Source: Micromonospora sp. C95 (GTDB taxonomy: Bacteria > Actinomycetota > Actinomycetes > Mycobacteriales > Micromonosporaceae). Taken from it: a stretch of DNA of 54,658 nucleotides. Made by a program: the position numbers and the translations under genes. The stretch covers positions 1-54,658 of the forward strand of contig NZ_JAGPXT010000034.1 in NCBI RefSeq assembly GCF_018070465.1. Reading direction: 5' to 3'. The notes beneath the pieces were generated by a model. It was not told the DNA's origin and did no database searches. It worked only from the letters and a program-made list of their open reading frames with translations. Of the stretch, positions 42,699 through 50,545 are shown in pieces. How positions within the stretch are numbered: position 1 is the first letter of the stretch; each line of letters starts with the position of its first letter.

Positions 42699-43565
42699 TC
42701 AGCGGAGGGGGCGGCGGAGGCGGCGTTCGGCGCGCCACCAGCGGGCGAGCAGCACGGCGCTGGCGATGAAGCCCAGCGAGGCCGGTGCGGCGGCGAACCA
42801 GTTGATCTCGCCGGGGCTGGTCACGGCCGCGCCGACCGCCGCGTAGCCGAACGCGGTCGGCGCGGAGGCGATCACGCTGCCGACGAGGAACGGCAGCACC
42901 CGCGCGCCGGTGGTGCCGTAGCCGTAGCTGACCAGGCCGAAACCGGAGATCGGCAGCAGCCGTACGGTGACCACGCCGAGGACGCTCTGCCGGGTGAACC
43001 AGCGGTCGAGGCGGGCCAGCCGGCCCCGGACGCGTTCGGCGACGAACTCCCGGCCCAGCACCCGACCCACGGTGAAGCCGATGGCCGCCGCCAGCAGCGC
43101 GGCGCCCAGGGCGTACGCGGCACCCTCCAGGGCACCGAAGATCGCCCCTGAGGCGAGCGTGATGAAGGTGCGGGGGACCAGCGCCACCAACAGCAGTGCC
43201 CCGCCGAGGACACCGGCCACCGGAGCGAGCCGACCCATCCGGTCGGCCAGGTCCGGTAGTGCGGTCGGTTCGGGGTGCGGCACCAGCAGCAGCGTCACCC
43301 CGAACCCGGCGAGCAGGAGCAGCAGCAGCGAGAACCGGGTCACCGATGGCGTAGTGGCGAGCAGCAGGAGCCGGCGCGCGGTGGCTGGGGCGGTGACCGC
43401 TGTGTCGCCGTACCGTGCGCCGTGGCCCGGGTCCACAGCGGGCCGGGCGGTTTCGGCCCCGGGTTGTGGGGGGTCGGCCGACGTGGGGCCGGGCTGCGGG
43501 ACGTCGGCTGCCGGCCCGGCCGATCGGCTCGCCCGCAGTAGTCGCCTCCGCAGCTCGCGGATCAT
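42699..43565 (-). CDS. TVP38/TMEM64 (VTT domain) membrane protein
   Basis: This 288-residue protein has a Pro-rich cytoplasmic N-terminus, a membrane helix, and a VTT domain visible as VPRTFITLASGAIFGALEGA, GFTVGRVLGREFV, VVTVRLLPISGFGLVSYGYG and FLVGSVIASAPTAFGYAAVG. Relatives are lipid scramblases or transporters of the DedA superfamily. It follows gatD with a 4-nt overlap, so a role in lipid-carrier handling linked to cell wall synthesis is possible. Confidence 0.85.
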   Translation of the reverse strand: MIRELRRRLLRASRSAGPAADVPQPGPTSADPPQPGAETARPAVDPGHGARYGDTAVTAPATARRLLLLATTPSVTRFSLLLLLLAGFGVTLLLVPHPEPTALPDLADRMGRLAPVAGVLGGALLLVALVPRTFITLASGAIFGALEGAAYALGAALLAAAIGFTVGRVLGREFVAERVRGRLARLDRWFTRQSVLGVVTVRLLPISGFGLVSYGYGTTGARVLPFLVGSVIASAPTAFGYAAVGAAVTSPGEINWFAAAPASLGFIASAVLLARWWRAERRLRRPLR

Positions 43566-44281
43566 GCCCGGGCGGTGGCCACCGCGGTCCGGCGTTCGGC
43601 CCGCAGCCGGTCGGCCCAGGTGTCGTCGAGCGGGGGCAGGTGCTGCGCGCCGGTCGCCCAGCGCAGCAGCAGGTCGGCCAGGGCCGGGTTGCGGGCCAGC
43701 GCCGGGCCGTGCGAGTACGTGCCGAGCAGCTTGCCCCGCCAGGCCCCCTCGGTAGCGCCGTCGTTGCCGACCCCGGCGGTGACCCGGGCCAGCGGTGAGA
43801 CGCCGGGGCCCAGGTGGGTGCGGCCGCCGTGGTTCTCGAACCCGGTCAGCGGCGGTAGGCCGAGGCGGGCGTCGACGTCGCCGGCCAGCTCGCCGACGGC
43901 CCGGCTGGGGCCCCGGTCCGAGGAGAGGTCGAGCAGTTCCAGGCCCTGGTACTGGGTGCCCTTGGCGAAGAACGAGGTGCCCAGCAACTGGTAGCCGGCG
44001 CAGACGCCGAAGACCACCGAGCCCTGGGCCACCGCCCGGTGCAGGCCGCCGTCGGCGAGCAGTCGTTGCGCGCCGAGCGCCTGCGGGCCGTCCTCCCCGC
44101 CGCCGATGAGGTAGATGTCGGCGGTGGTGGGTAGCTGCTGGTCGGAGCGGACCTCCAGCACCTCGACCGGGAATCCGCGCTGCTGGGCCCGGCGGGCCAG
44201 GATCAGGGCGTTGCCCCGATCGCCGTACGTCGACAGCAGGTCCGGGTAGATCCAGACGATGCGCAGGGTCTCAGTTGACAC
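43562..44281 (-). CDS. gatD: Lipid II isoglutaminyl synthase, glutaminase subunit GatD
   Basis: This 239-residue class I amidotransferase releases ammonia from glutamine for amidation of D-Glu in lipid II, together with MurT. The nucleophile is in VFGVCAGYQLLG and the His in LGTYSHGPALARN; the start RIVWIYPDLLSTYGDRGNAL is typical of the family. GTG 44281 overlaps the murT stop by 11 nt. Confidence 0.93.
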   Translation of the reverse strand: MSTETLRIVWIYPDLLSTYGDRGNALILARRAQQRGFPVEVLEVRSDQQLPTTADIYLIGGGEDGPQALGAQRLLADGGLHRAVAQGSVVFGVCAGYQLLGTSFFAKGTQYQGLELLDLSSDRGPSRAVGELAGDVDARLGLPPLTGFENHGGRTHLGPGVSPLARVTAGVGNDGATEGAWRGKLLGTYSHGPALARNPALADLLLRWATGAQHLPPLDDTWADRLRAERRTAVATARA

Positions 44282-45533
44282 GGTCCAACTCCGCTCGGAT
44301 GTCCTGGAACGCGGTGTAGTTCGCGATGACCTCCAGCCGACCCGGCGGTACCGCCCGGACCGCGTCGTCGAAGGTGCGTACGTACTGGAAGGGCACGTCG
44401 TTGACCTCCAGCCGTACGGCCAGGTCGTACGCCCGGTCGCCGGTGATGAGCACCAGGCGTCCGCGCAGCGGCGCGAAGTCGACGTCGAAGAGCCAGGAAG
44501 TGTCCAGCCCGTCGGGGTCCCGGGCGTTTATGGACAGCAGCGTCGGTGCCTCGTCGGCCATGTCGAACGCCTCCAGCCAACTGGCCGGGTTCTTGGCCAG
44601 CAGCAGTCGTACGGTGCGACCGTCCCGGACGACCTGGGCGTAGCGCCCGGCCACCGAGGTCACGTCGCCGAGGCGGGGGACCGCGTCGAAGGGGCGTACG
44701 CCGAACTCGGCGGCGACCGCCAGCGCGGTCGCCGCGTTGCCGATGTTGACCTTGCCGGGGAGCTGCAGCTTGACCTTGTACCAGGCGCCGGTCGGGTCGA
44801 CGACGCCCTCCTCGTCCACGGTCCACTGCGGCTCCGGTCGGCGCAGCGGGCAGCCGGTGCACCACCACTGCTCGCCGGAGCGCTGGATGGTGGAGCCGCA
44901 CTCGGGGCAGACCCAGGAGTCGTCGTGCCAGCGCTGCCCGGCGGAGAACCAGGTGACGTGCGGCGGGGTGATCCGCTGGTCGTGGGTGGCCGGCGGGCTG
45001 GCGGCCCAGACCACCATCGGGTCGTCGGCGTTGGCTACCACGCGGATGTCCGGGTGCCGGGCCAGCGCCGCGCGCCAGAGCTGCGCCATCATGGCGACCT
45101 CCTTGGCCCGGTCCAGCTGGTCGCGGGAGAGGTTGAGCAGTGCGACGACGTGCGGCTCGGTCGCCTCGATCACCTGCGCGAGGTAGTGCTCGTCGACCTC
45201 CAGCACCGCGTACGGCGTGCTGCCGGCCTTGGCCAGCGCGGAGGTGTGCCCGGTGGGCATGTTGGCGCCGAAGGAGTTGGTGGCGACCCGGCCGAGCACC
45301 CCGACGGCGGCGGCGGCGAGCCGGGTGGTGGTGGTCTTGCCGTTGGTGCCGGAGATCAGCGCGATGGCCCGTCCGGCGGATAGGTGGGCGAGCAGTTCCG
45401 GGTCGATCTTCAGGCCGAGCCAACCACCGATCACCGAGCCGTCGCCCCGGCCCGCTGCCCGGGACAACGCCGCGGCGGTCCGTGACACGGAGCTGGCCAC
45501 CTTCGCCCGCAGGGGCATCTTCGCGTCCGTCAC
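44271..45533 (-). CDS. murT: Lipid II isoglutaminyl synthase, ligase subunit MurT
   Basis: This 420-residue Mur-ligase relative activates the D-Glu carboxyl of lipid II with ATP. It has the P-loop SGTNGKTTTTRLAAAA, the central motif VLEVDEHYLAQVIE, a four-Cys zinc ribbon (CPECGS then WWCTGC) characteristic of MurT, and LPGKVNIGNAATALAVAAE. GTG 45533 lies 7 nt after TAACCT. It is divergent from mraZ, so lipid II amidation and the dcw operon share a 340-nt control region. Confidence 0.94.
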   Translation of the reverse strand: MTDAKMPLRAKVASSVSRTAAALSRAAGRGDGSVIGGWLGLKIDPELLAHLSAGRAIALISGTNGKTTTTRLAAAAVGVLGRVATNSFGANMPTGHTSALAKAGSTPYAVLEVDEHYLAQVIEATEPHVVALLNLSRDQLDRAKEVAMMAQLWRAALARHPDIRVVANADDPMVVWAASPPATHDQRITPPHVTWFSAGQRWHDDSWVCPECGSTIQRSGEQWWCTGCPLRRPEPQWTVDEEGVVDPTGAWYKVKLQLPGKVNIGNAATALAVAAEFGVRPFDAVPRLGDVTSVAGRYAQVVRDGRTVRLLLAKNPASWLEAFDMADEAPTLLSINARDPDGLDTSWLFDVDFAPLRGRLVLITGDRAYDLAVRLEVNDVPFQYVRTFDDAVRAVPPGRLEVIANYTAFQDIRAELDRVN

Positions 45534-45540
45534 CCGAGCG

Positions 45541-45546
45541 AGGTTA
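45541..45546 (-). promoter_or_regulatory. -10 box of murT, leaderless start
   Basis: TAACCT on the minus strand ends 7 nt before GTG 45533, with no Shine-Dalgarno sequence. The spacer 45534-45873 also holds an 8-bp hairpin (45722-45743) and the mraZ promoter; nothing else was recognised. Confidence 0.5.
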
Positions 45547-45757
45547 CCGGACCAGCGGACCCGCGAGATCGGCACCGACGGCGATCCGTTCGGCTCGGCG
45601 CGGCCGGCGCCCGGTCGGATGACCCTCGGCCGGACGGAGTCGATCTATGTCGGAAAGCGGACCCGCCCGGGGGTGCCGCGCGGCCCTCCACTCCGCTCCA
45701 CCCCTTCTGACGTGCATTTTTGTGGCGCGACGCGGCGCGCCACGCGCTCGAATCTGG

Positions 45758-45788
45758 TTGCGGGTGGAGGGAAGTGGAGTAGAGTGGG
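45758..45788 (+). promoter_or_regulatory. mraZ promoter with MraZ-binding repeats
   Basis: GTGGA (45764), GTGGA (45774) and GTGGG (45784) repeat with exact 10-nt spacing, like the G-rich 10-nt-spaced MraZ boxes known in other bacteria. They overlap a promoter of TTGCGG (45758-45763), 16 nt, and TAGAGT (45780-45785). Autoregulation of the dcw operon by MraZ is implied. Confidence 0.65.
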
Positions 45789-45873
45789 GCGCATTGGTGG
45801 GGCCGGGAGGGGCCCACCGGCCCGGGGGGTCAGCGGCGCGCGAACGCCGCTAAAGGGCGAGGGGGTTGGGCCG

Positions 45874-46305
45874 ATGTTTCTCGGCACCCACACTCCGCGC
45901 CTGGACGACAAGGGCCGGTTGATCCTTCCGGCGAAGTTCCGGGATGAGCTGGCGGGGGGTGTCGTGATCACCAAAGGGCAGGAGCGCTGCCTCTACGTCT
46001 TCCCGACGCCGGAGTTCCAGCGGATCGCGGAGCAGTTGCGCGCGCAGCCGATGACGCACAAGGCGGCCCGGGCCTACAGCCGGGTGTTCTTCGCCAGCGC
46101 GCACGACGAGGTGCCGGACAAGCAGGGCCGGGTGACCATCCCGGCGCACCTGCGTAGCTACGCGGGGCTCGACCGGGACCTGGTGGTCATCGGCGCGAGC
46201 ACCCGGGTGGAGATCTGGGACCGGGTCGCCTGGGAGACCTACCTCGCCGAGAGCGAAGACGACTTCGCCGACATCGAGGAAGGGGTGCTGCCCGGCGGTC
46301 TGTAG
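45874..46305 (+). CDS. mraZ: Division/cell wall cluster transcriptional regulator MraZ
   Basis: This 143-residue protein has two AbrB-like SpoVT domains: FLGTHTPRLDDKGRLILPAK and EVPDKQGRVTIPAHLRSYAG. It binds repeats at its own promoter and controls the dcw operon. ATG 45874 follows GGCGAGGGGG by 8 nt; the frame is open far upstream but the family start is clear. The C-terminus is normal. Confidence 0.96.
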   Translation: MFLGTHTPRLDDKGRLILPAKFRDELAGGVVITKGQERCLYVFPTPEFQRIAEQLRAQPMTHKAARAYSRVFFASAHDEVPDKQGRVTIPAHLRSYAGLDRDLVVIGASTRVEIWDRVAWETYLAESEDDFADIEEGVLPGGL

Positions 46306-46354
46306 GGCGTGGCGACGCCCGACGTACTGCGAGATCTCCAGCCGCTTTCGAGTT

Positions 46355-46380
46355 CCTGGCATCCCTTCCCCGGTGCCAGG
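46355..46380. promoter_or_regulatory. Hairpin between mraZ and rsmH
   Basis: CCTGGCA (46355-46361) and TGCCAGG (46374-46380) form a 7-bp stem with a 12-nt loop in the 124-nt spacer. Role unknown. Confidence 0.35.
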
Positions 46381-46429
46381 CGCACGATCCGACCTCCGGG
46401 CCCACGCCCGACGGGCGGGCGGAGAGCGG

Positions 46430-47620
46430 ATGGGGATCTGGCGGTACGACGGCACGGCGTCGTCCGACGAACAGGGCGCGGATACACAACCGGTTCAACC
46501 AGTGGGGGTCGACATGGGGGAGCTACGCGGCACGCACGTGCCGGTGCTGCTCGAGCGGTGTCTCGAGCTGCTGGCCCCCGCGCTGGGCCGGGGTGGGCGC
46601 ACCGTGCACGTCGACGCGACGTTGGGTCTGGCCGGCCACGCCGAGGCGGTGCTGCAGGCCCATCCGGAAACGGTGCTGGTGGGCCTGGACCGGGACACCG
46701 AGGCGCTGGCCCACGCCGGGGTCCGGCTGGCTCGGTTCGCCGACCGCGTCCATCTGGAGCACGCCGTCTACGACGAACTGCCCGAGGTGCTCGACCGGCT
46801 GGGATATCCGTCCGTGGACGGGGTCCTGTTCGATCTCGGTGTCTCCTCGTTGCAGCTCGACGCGCCCGACCGCGGGTTCGCGTACGCGCAGGACACGCCG
46901 TTGGACATGCGGATGGACCAGACCCGGGGGGTGACCGCCGAGGAGGTGGTCAACACCTACCCGCACCCGGACCTGGCCCGGGTGCTGCGGGTCTACGGCG
47001 AGGAGAAGTTCGCCGGGCGGATCGCCTCGGCGATCATCCGGGAGCGGGAACGCGGCCGGATCACCTCGTCGGCGCGGCTGGCCGAGTTGGTCCGGGAGTC
47101 GATTCCCGCACCAGCCCGGCGAACCGGGGGACACCCGGCAAAGAGAACGTTTCAGGCTTTACGGATCGAGGTAAACAGAGAACTGGCAGCGCTGGAGACG
47201 GCGCTGCCGGCCGCTCTGGACCGGCTCGCCGTCGGCGGTCGCCTGGTGGTCCTGTCCTACCACTCGCTGGAGGACAGGCTCACCAAACAGGCGCTCGCCG
47301 ATCGGGTCCGCAGCACGGGGCCGATCGACCTCCCGGTCGAACTGCCCGGGTCAGAGCCGACGTTCCGGCTGCTCAGCCGGGGCGCGGAGCTGCCCGGGGA
47401 GGTGGAGGTCACCGCGAATCCGCGGGCCGCTTCGGTGCGCCTGCGGGCCGCGGAGCGGATCGACCCGCAGGCACGGCAACGGGGGCGTACCGACCGCGAA
47501 CGGTACCGCCGCCGGGTCAAGGCGATGTACCAACCGGGGACGGCGTCGACCACGGAATCCGGTCCGGATCCGCGGCGGGCGCCGGGGGACACCACGGACG
47601 AAGAGGGGGAGGGGACATGA
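46430..47620 (+). CDS. rsmH: 16S rRNA (cytosine1402-N4)-methyltransferase
   Basis: This 396-residue SAM-dependent enzyme (also MraW) methylates C1402 of 16S rRNA. Landmarks are HVPVLLERCLELLAPAL, DATLGLAGHAEAVL, GVLFDLGVSSLQLDAPDRGF, DMRMDQTRGVTAEEVVN, FQALRIEVNRELAALE and LVVLSYHSLEDRLTKQ. ATG 46430 follows a GGAG; it gives a 30-residue N-terminal extension like the mycobacterial protein. ATG 46514 is a shorter alternative. It overlaps ftsL by 4 nt. Confidence 0.95.
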   Translation: MGIWRYDGTASSDEQGADTQPVQPVGVDMGELRGTHVPVLLERCLELLAPALGRGGRTVHVDATLGLAGHAEAVLQAHPETVLVGLDRDTEALAHAGVRLARFADRVHLEHAVYDELPEVLDRLGYPSVDGVLFDLGVSSLQLDAPDRGFAYAQDTPLDMRMDQTRGVTAEEVVNTYPHPDLARVLRVYGEEKFAGRIASAIIRERERGRITSSARLAELVRESIPAPARRTGGHPAKRTFQALRIEVNRELAALETALPAALDRLAVGGRLVVLSYHSLEDRLTKQALADRVRSTGPIDLPVELPGSEPTFRLLSRGAELPGEVEVTANPRAASVRLRAAERIDPQARQRGRTDRERYRRRVKAMYQPGTASTTESGPDPRRAPGDTTDEEGEGT

Positions 47621-48222
47621 ACGTAGACAAGCGTCGGGACATCGCCGGCGCCGGGCAGCGCGCACCGCGGTCGGGGGGCCGGATCGCGGCGGAGCGGACC
47701 CGGGGAGCGGGCGACGGTGCTCGGCGGACGGACCGGGCGAACCGGTCGGCGGAGACTCGCGCCCGGGGGGCGCGCGAGTTCCCGACCCAGGGCAGCGCGG
47801 CGCTGCGTCCGGTGGAGCGGGTCGCCGTCGCGGCCGAGCGGTCGGAGTCGCCGCGGCTGCGGGTCGCCCCGCCGCCGCCGGTGCGGGTGCCGCGGGCGCC
47901 GTTCGCCGCGCTGGTGGTGGTGCTGGTCGTCGGCGGGGTGCTGGGCATCCTGGCGGTCAACACGAAGATCAACGAGAACGCCTTCCGGCTCGACGAGTTG
48001 CAGCAGCAGCAGGCCAAGCTCGACGTGGAGCAGCAGCAGCTGAAGAAGCAGATCGCCGAGTCCGAGTCGCCGGGCAACCTCGCCGCGCAGGCCCGCAAGC
48101 TGGGCCTTGTCGAGTCGGGTGAGCCGGCGTACATCCGGCTGCCGGACGGCAAGGTGATCGGGGTGCCGCAGCCGGCCGGTGGCAAGCTCTCCATCGCCAG
48201 CCAGCAGGGCGGGCAGGGGTAG
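47617..48222 (+). CDS. ftsL: FtsL-like septum formation protein
   Basis: This 201-residue bitopic protein has a long Arg/Ala-rich cytoplasmic start (about 90 residues), one membrane helix (FAALVVVLVVGGVLGILAV) and a short coiled coil, LDELQQQQAKLDVEQQQLKK, followed by AQARKLGLVESGEPAYIRLP. Size, topology and the place between rsmH and ftsI fit FtsL. The sequence itself is poorly conserved, so the name rests on topology and position. Confidence 0.82.
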   Translation: MNVDKRRDIAGAGQRAPRSGGRIAAERTRGAGDGARRTDRANRSAETRARGAREFPTQGSAALRPVERVAVAAERSESPRLRVAPPPPVRVPRAPFAALVVVLVVGGVLGILAVNTKINENAFRLDELQQQQAKLDVEQQQLKKQIAESESPGNLAAQARKLGLVESGEPAYIRLPDGKVIGVPQPAGGKLSIASQQGGQG

Positions 48223-48225
48223 GCC

Positions 48226-50460
48226 GTGCCACCGAGGTCGGAGGAACCGCGCCGGGACGCCGAAGGCTCCCGGCGCGGTTCGTCGCGTGGCGGCGGGCAG
48301 CGCAGTTCGCCGCCCCGCCCAACCGGTGAGCGGGACATGGCGCCGGTCCTGGGCGGCATTTCCGACGCCCGCGCCTACACCCCCCGGGGCCGCTCCGTCC
48401 GCGAGGGCGGCGCGGCTGCCGGCACCGGCCGGGCCGAGCAGCGACGTAGCCCGCGCAGCAGCCGGTCGCAGGATCCGTTCCGGCCGGCGCTACAGGTCCT
48501 CGACGGTGGTCGGGTCACCGCCGGCCGGGCCGCCGGCCGACCCGGCGGCGCGGCCCGCCGTGACGCCGGCGCGGCCCGTGCCACCGTGACCCGTACCGTC
48601 ACCGACCGCACTCCGCGCGACGAGCCCCCGGCCACCGCCCCACGACCACGGGTGACCAGCCGGGATCCGCGTCGCGGGGACCGCACGCCGCCGCGCCGGC
48701 CGTCGCGCAAGCGGCCCCGACCGCCCCGGCTGGCCGACCCGGGACGCCGGCTGCGGCTGGGTACCGCGTTGACCCTGGCCCTCTTCGTCGCCGTCGGGGT
48801 GCGGCTGGTCGTGCTCCAGACCGTCGACACGCCGGCGTACGCCGACGGCGGTCTCGCCGACCGCATCACCACCGTGCCGCTGCCCGCGCCGCGGGGCGCC
48901 ATCTTGGACCGCTCCGGCGAGGCCGCCCTGTCGCACAGCGTCGAGGCCCGGTACGTCTACGCCGACCCGACCCGGGTGGAGGACATCGCGGCGACCGCGG
49001 CGGCGCTCTCCCCGCTGCTCGGCATCCCGGCATCCGAGCTGGCCGAGAAGATGAAACCCCGCAAGCGGAAGGACGGCGTCGACTCGCAGTTCGAGTACCT
49101 GGCCCGGGGGGTGGACATCGACCGCGCCAAAGAGATCATGGCGCTCAAGCGGCCCGGCATCGGCACGCACCGCGACGAGCGGCGCGAGGTGCCCGGCGGG
49201 GATCTCGCCGCCAACCTGATCGGCTTCACCAGCCCGGACATGGTCGGGCTGGAGGGCCTGGAGGCGCGCTTCGACGACCTGCTGCACGGCGAGGACGGCC
49301 AGCGGGTCTTCGAGGTCGGCCTCGGCGACCTGGCCGCACCCATTCCCACCGGCTACAGCCGCACCACGAAGGCCAAGCCGGGCAGTTCGGTGGTGCTCAC
49401 CATCGACCGCGACCTGCAGTACGTGGTGCAGCGCATCCTCAGCGACCAGATGCAGCAGGTGCAGGGCAGCACCGGCGCCGCCGTGGTGCTGGACGCGCAC
49501 ACCGGCGAGGTGCTGGCCCAGGCCAGCCATCCCACCTACAACGCGGCAGCGCCCTTCCCGAGCGAGCCGACGGACCGGGAGGACGCGGCCACCAGCTTCA
49601 TCGTCGACCCGGGCTCGGTGCACAAGCCGATCACGTTCGGCGCCGCCCTGCAGGAAGGCGTCATCACCCCGGACACCTCGTTCCCGGTGGCCAACGCCAT
49701 CCGTAAGGGCGACACCTGGTTCCGCGACACCCACCAGGCGAACGGGCGGCGGATGAGCGTGGCCGGCATGATGGCGTACTCCTCGAACGTCGGCACCATC
49801 CAGATCGCCGACAAACTCGGTCCGGACCGCCTGCTCGACTACCAGCGGCGCTTCGGCCTGGGCAAGCCGACCGAGGTCGGGATGCCCGGCGAGGCGAGCG
49901 GGCGGTTGCTGCCGGTGCAGGAGTGGAGCGACTCGTCGTACGGGTCGGTGCCGATCGGGCACAGTGTGGACGCCACCCCGTTGCAGATGGCCGCCGCCTA
50001 CGCGGCGATCGCCAACGACGGCACCTACATCCAGCCCCATCTGCTGAAGGAGACGATCGCCCCGAACGGGAAGCGGACCCCTGCGCCGGAGCCGGAGACC
50101 CGGCAGGTGCTCAGCCCGGACAATGCCGCCGCCCTGCGTACGATCATGGAGGCCGTCACCACGGTCGACGACGCCACCGGGCTGGCCGCCGCGGTCCCGG
50201 GCTACCGGGTCGCCGGCAAGACCGGCACCGGCTGGCGGCTGGTCGCCGGCAAGAAGCAGCCCGGCGAGGTCGCCTCGTTCATCGGGATGGCCCCGGCGGA
50301 GAACCCGCGCTACGTCATCGCGGTCTTCGTGCACAGCCCCAGCGGCGGTGGCGGTCAGATCTCGGCGCCGGCCTTCCGCGACATGATGACCTTCACCCTG
50401 CGTCATCATCGGGTACCACCGTCGACCGAACCGGCGCCGACGTTCACCGTCTTCCCGTAG
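48226..50460 (+). CDS. ftsI: Septal peptidoglycan transpeptidase (PBP3/FtsI class)
   Basis: This 744-residue class B penicillin-binding protein cross-links septal peptidoglycan. A cytoplasmic Arg/Pro-rich tail of about 175 residues comes before the membrane helix LGTALTLALFVAVGVRLVVL. The dimerisation domain has PRGAILDRSGE. Catalytic motifs are SVHK (464-467, in DPGSVHKPITFG), SSN (519-521) and KTG (665-667). The His at the third position of the S-x-x-K motif is unusual, as Phe is common. GTG 48226 starts 3 nt after the ftsL stop. Confidence 0.95.
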   Translation: MPPRSEEPRRDAEGSRRGSSRGGGQRSSPPRPTGERDMAPVLGGISDARAYTPRGRSVREGGAAAGTGRAEQRRSPRSSRSQDPFRPALQVLDGGRVTAGRAAGRPGGAARRDAGAARATVTRTVTDRTPRDEPPATAPRPRVTSRDPRRGDRTPPRRPSRKRPRPPRLADPGRRLRLGTALTLALFVAVGVRLVVLQTVDTPAYADGGLADRITTVPLPAPRGAILDRSGEAALSHSVEARYVYADPTRVEDIAATAAALSPLLGIPASELAEKMKPRKRKDGVDSQFEYLARGVDIDRAKEIMALKRPGIGTHRDERREVPGGDLAANLIGFTSPDMVGLEGLEARFDDLLHGEDGQRVFEVGLGDLAAPIPTGYSRTTKAKPGSSVVLTIDRDLQYVVQRILSDQMQQVQGSTGAAVVLDAHTGEVLAQASHPTYNAAAPFPSEPTDREDAATSFIVDPGSVHKPITFGAALQEGVITPDTSFPVANAIRKGDTWFRDTHQANGRRMSVAGMMAYSSNVGTIQIADKLGPDRLLDYQRRFGLGKPTEVGMPGEASGRLLPVQEWSDSSYGSVPIGHSVDATPLQMAAAYAAIANDGTYIQPHLLKETIAPNGKRTPAPEPETRQVLSPDNAAALRTIMEAVTTVDDATGLAAAVPGYRVAGKTGTGWRLVAGKKQPGEVASFIGMAPAENPRYVIAVFVHSPSGGGGQISAPAFRDMMTFTLRHHRVPPSTEPAPTFTVFP

Positions 50461-50531
50461 CCACGACCTGCGGTTCGACTCCATGAGACGGAGATTCAGG
50501 CGCGCCGTGCGGCCCGGACCGGGCGACCGGG

Positions 50532-50537
50532 TAGGGT
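50532..50537 (+). promoter_or_regulatory. -10-like box before murE
   Basis: TAGGGT ends 8 nt before GTG 50546. The ftsI-murE spacer is 85 nt and no ribosome binding site is seen for either candidate start, so an internal leaderless promoter is possible. Confidence 0.35.
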
Positions 50538-50545
50538 CTGACGCC

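Noticed and set aside
45722..45743. Hairpin GTGGCGCG/CGCGCCAC as a terminator
   Set aside because: Its T-run is on the wrong side on the plus strand, and it lies upstream of both divergent genes, so there is no transcript to end here.
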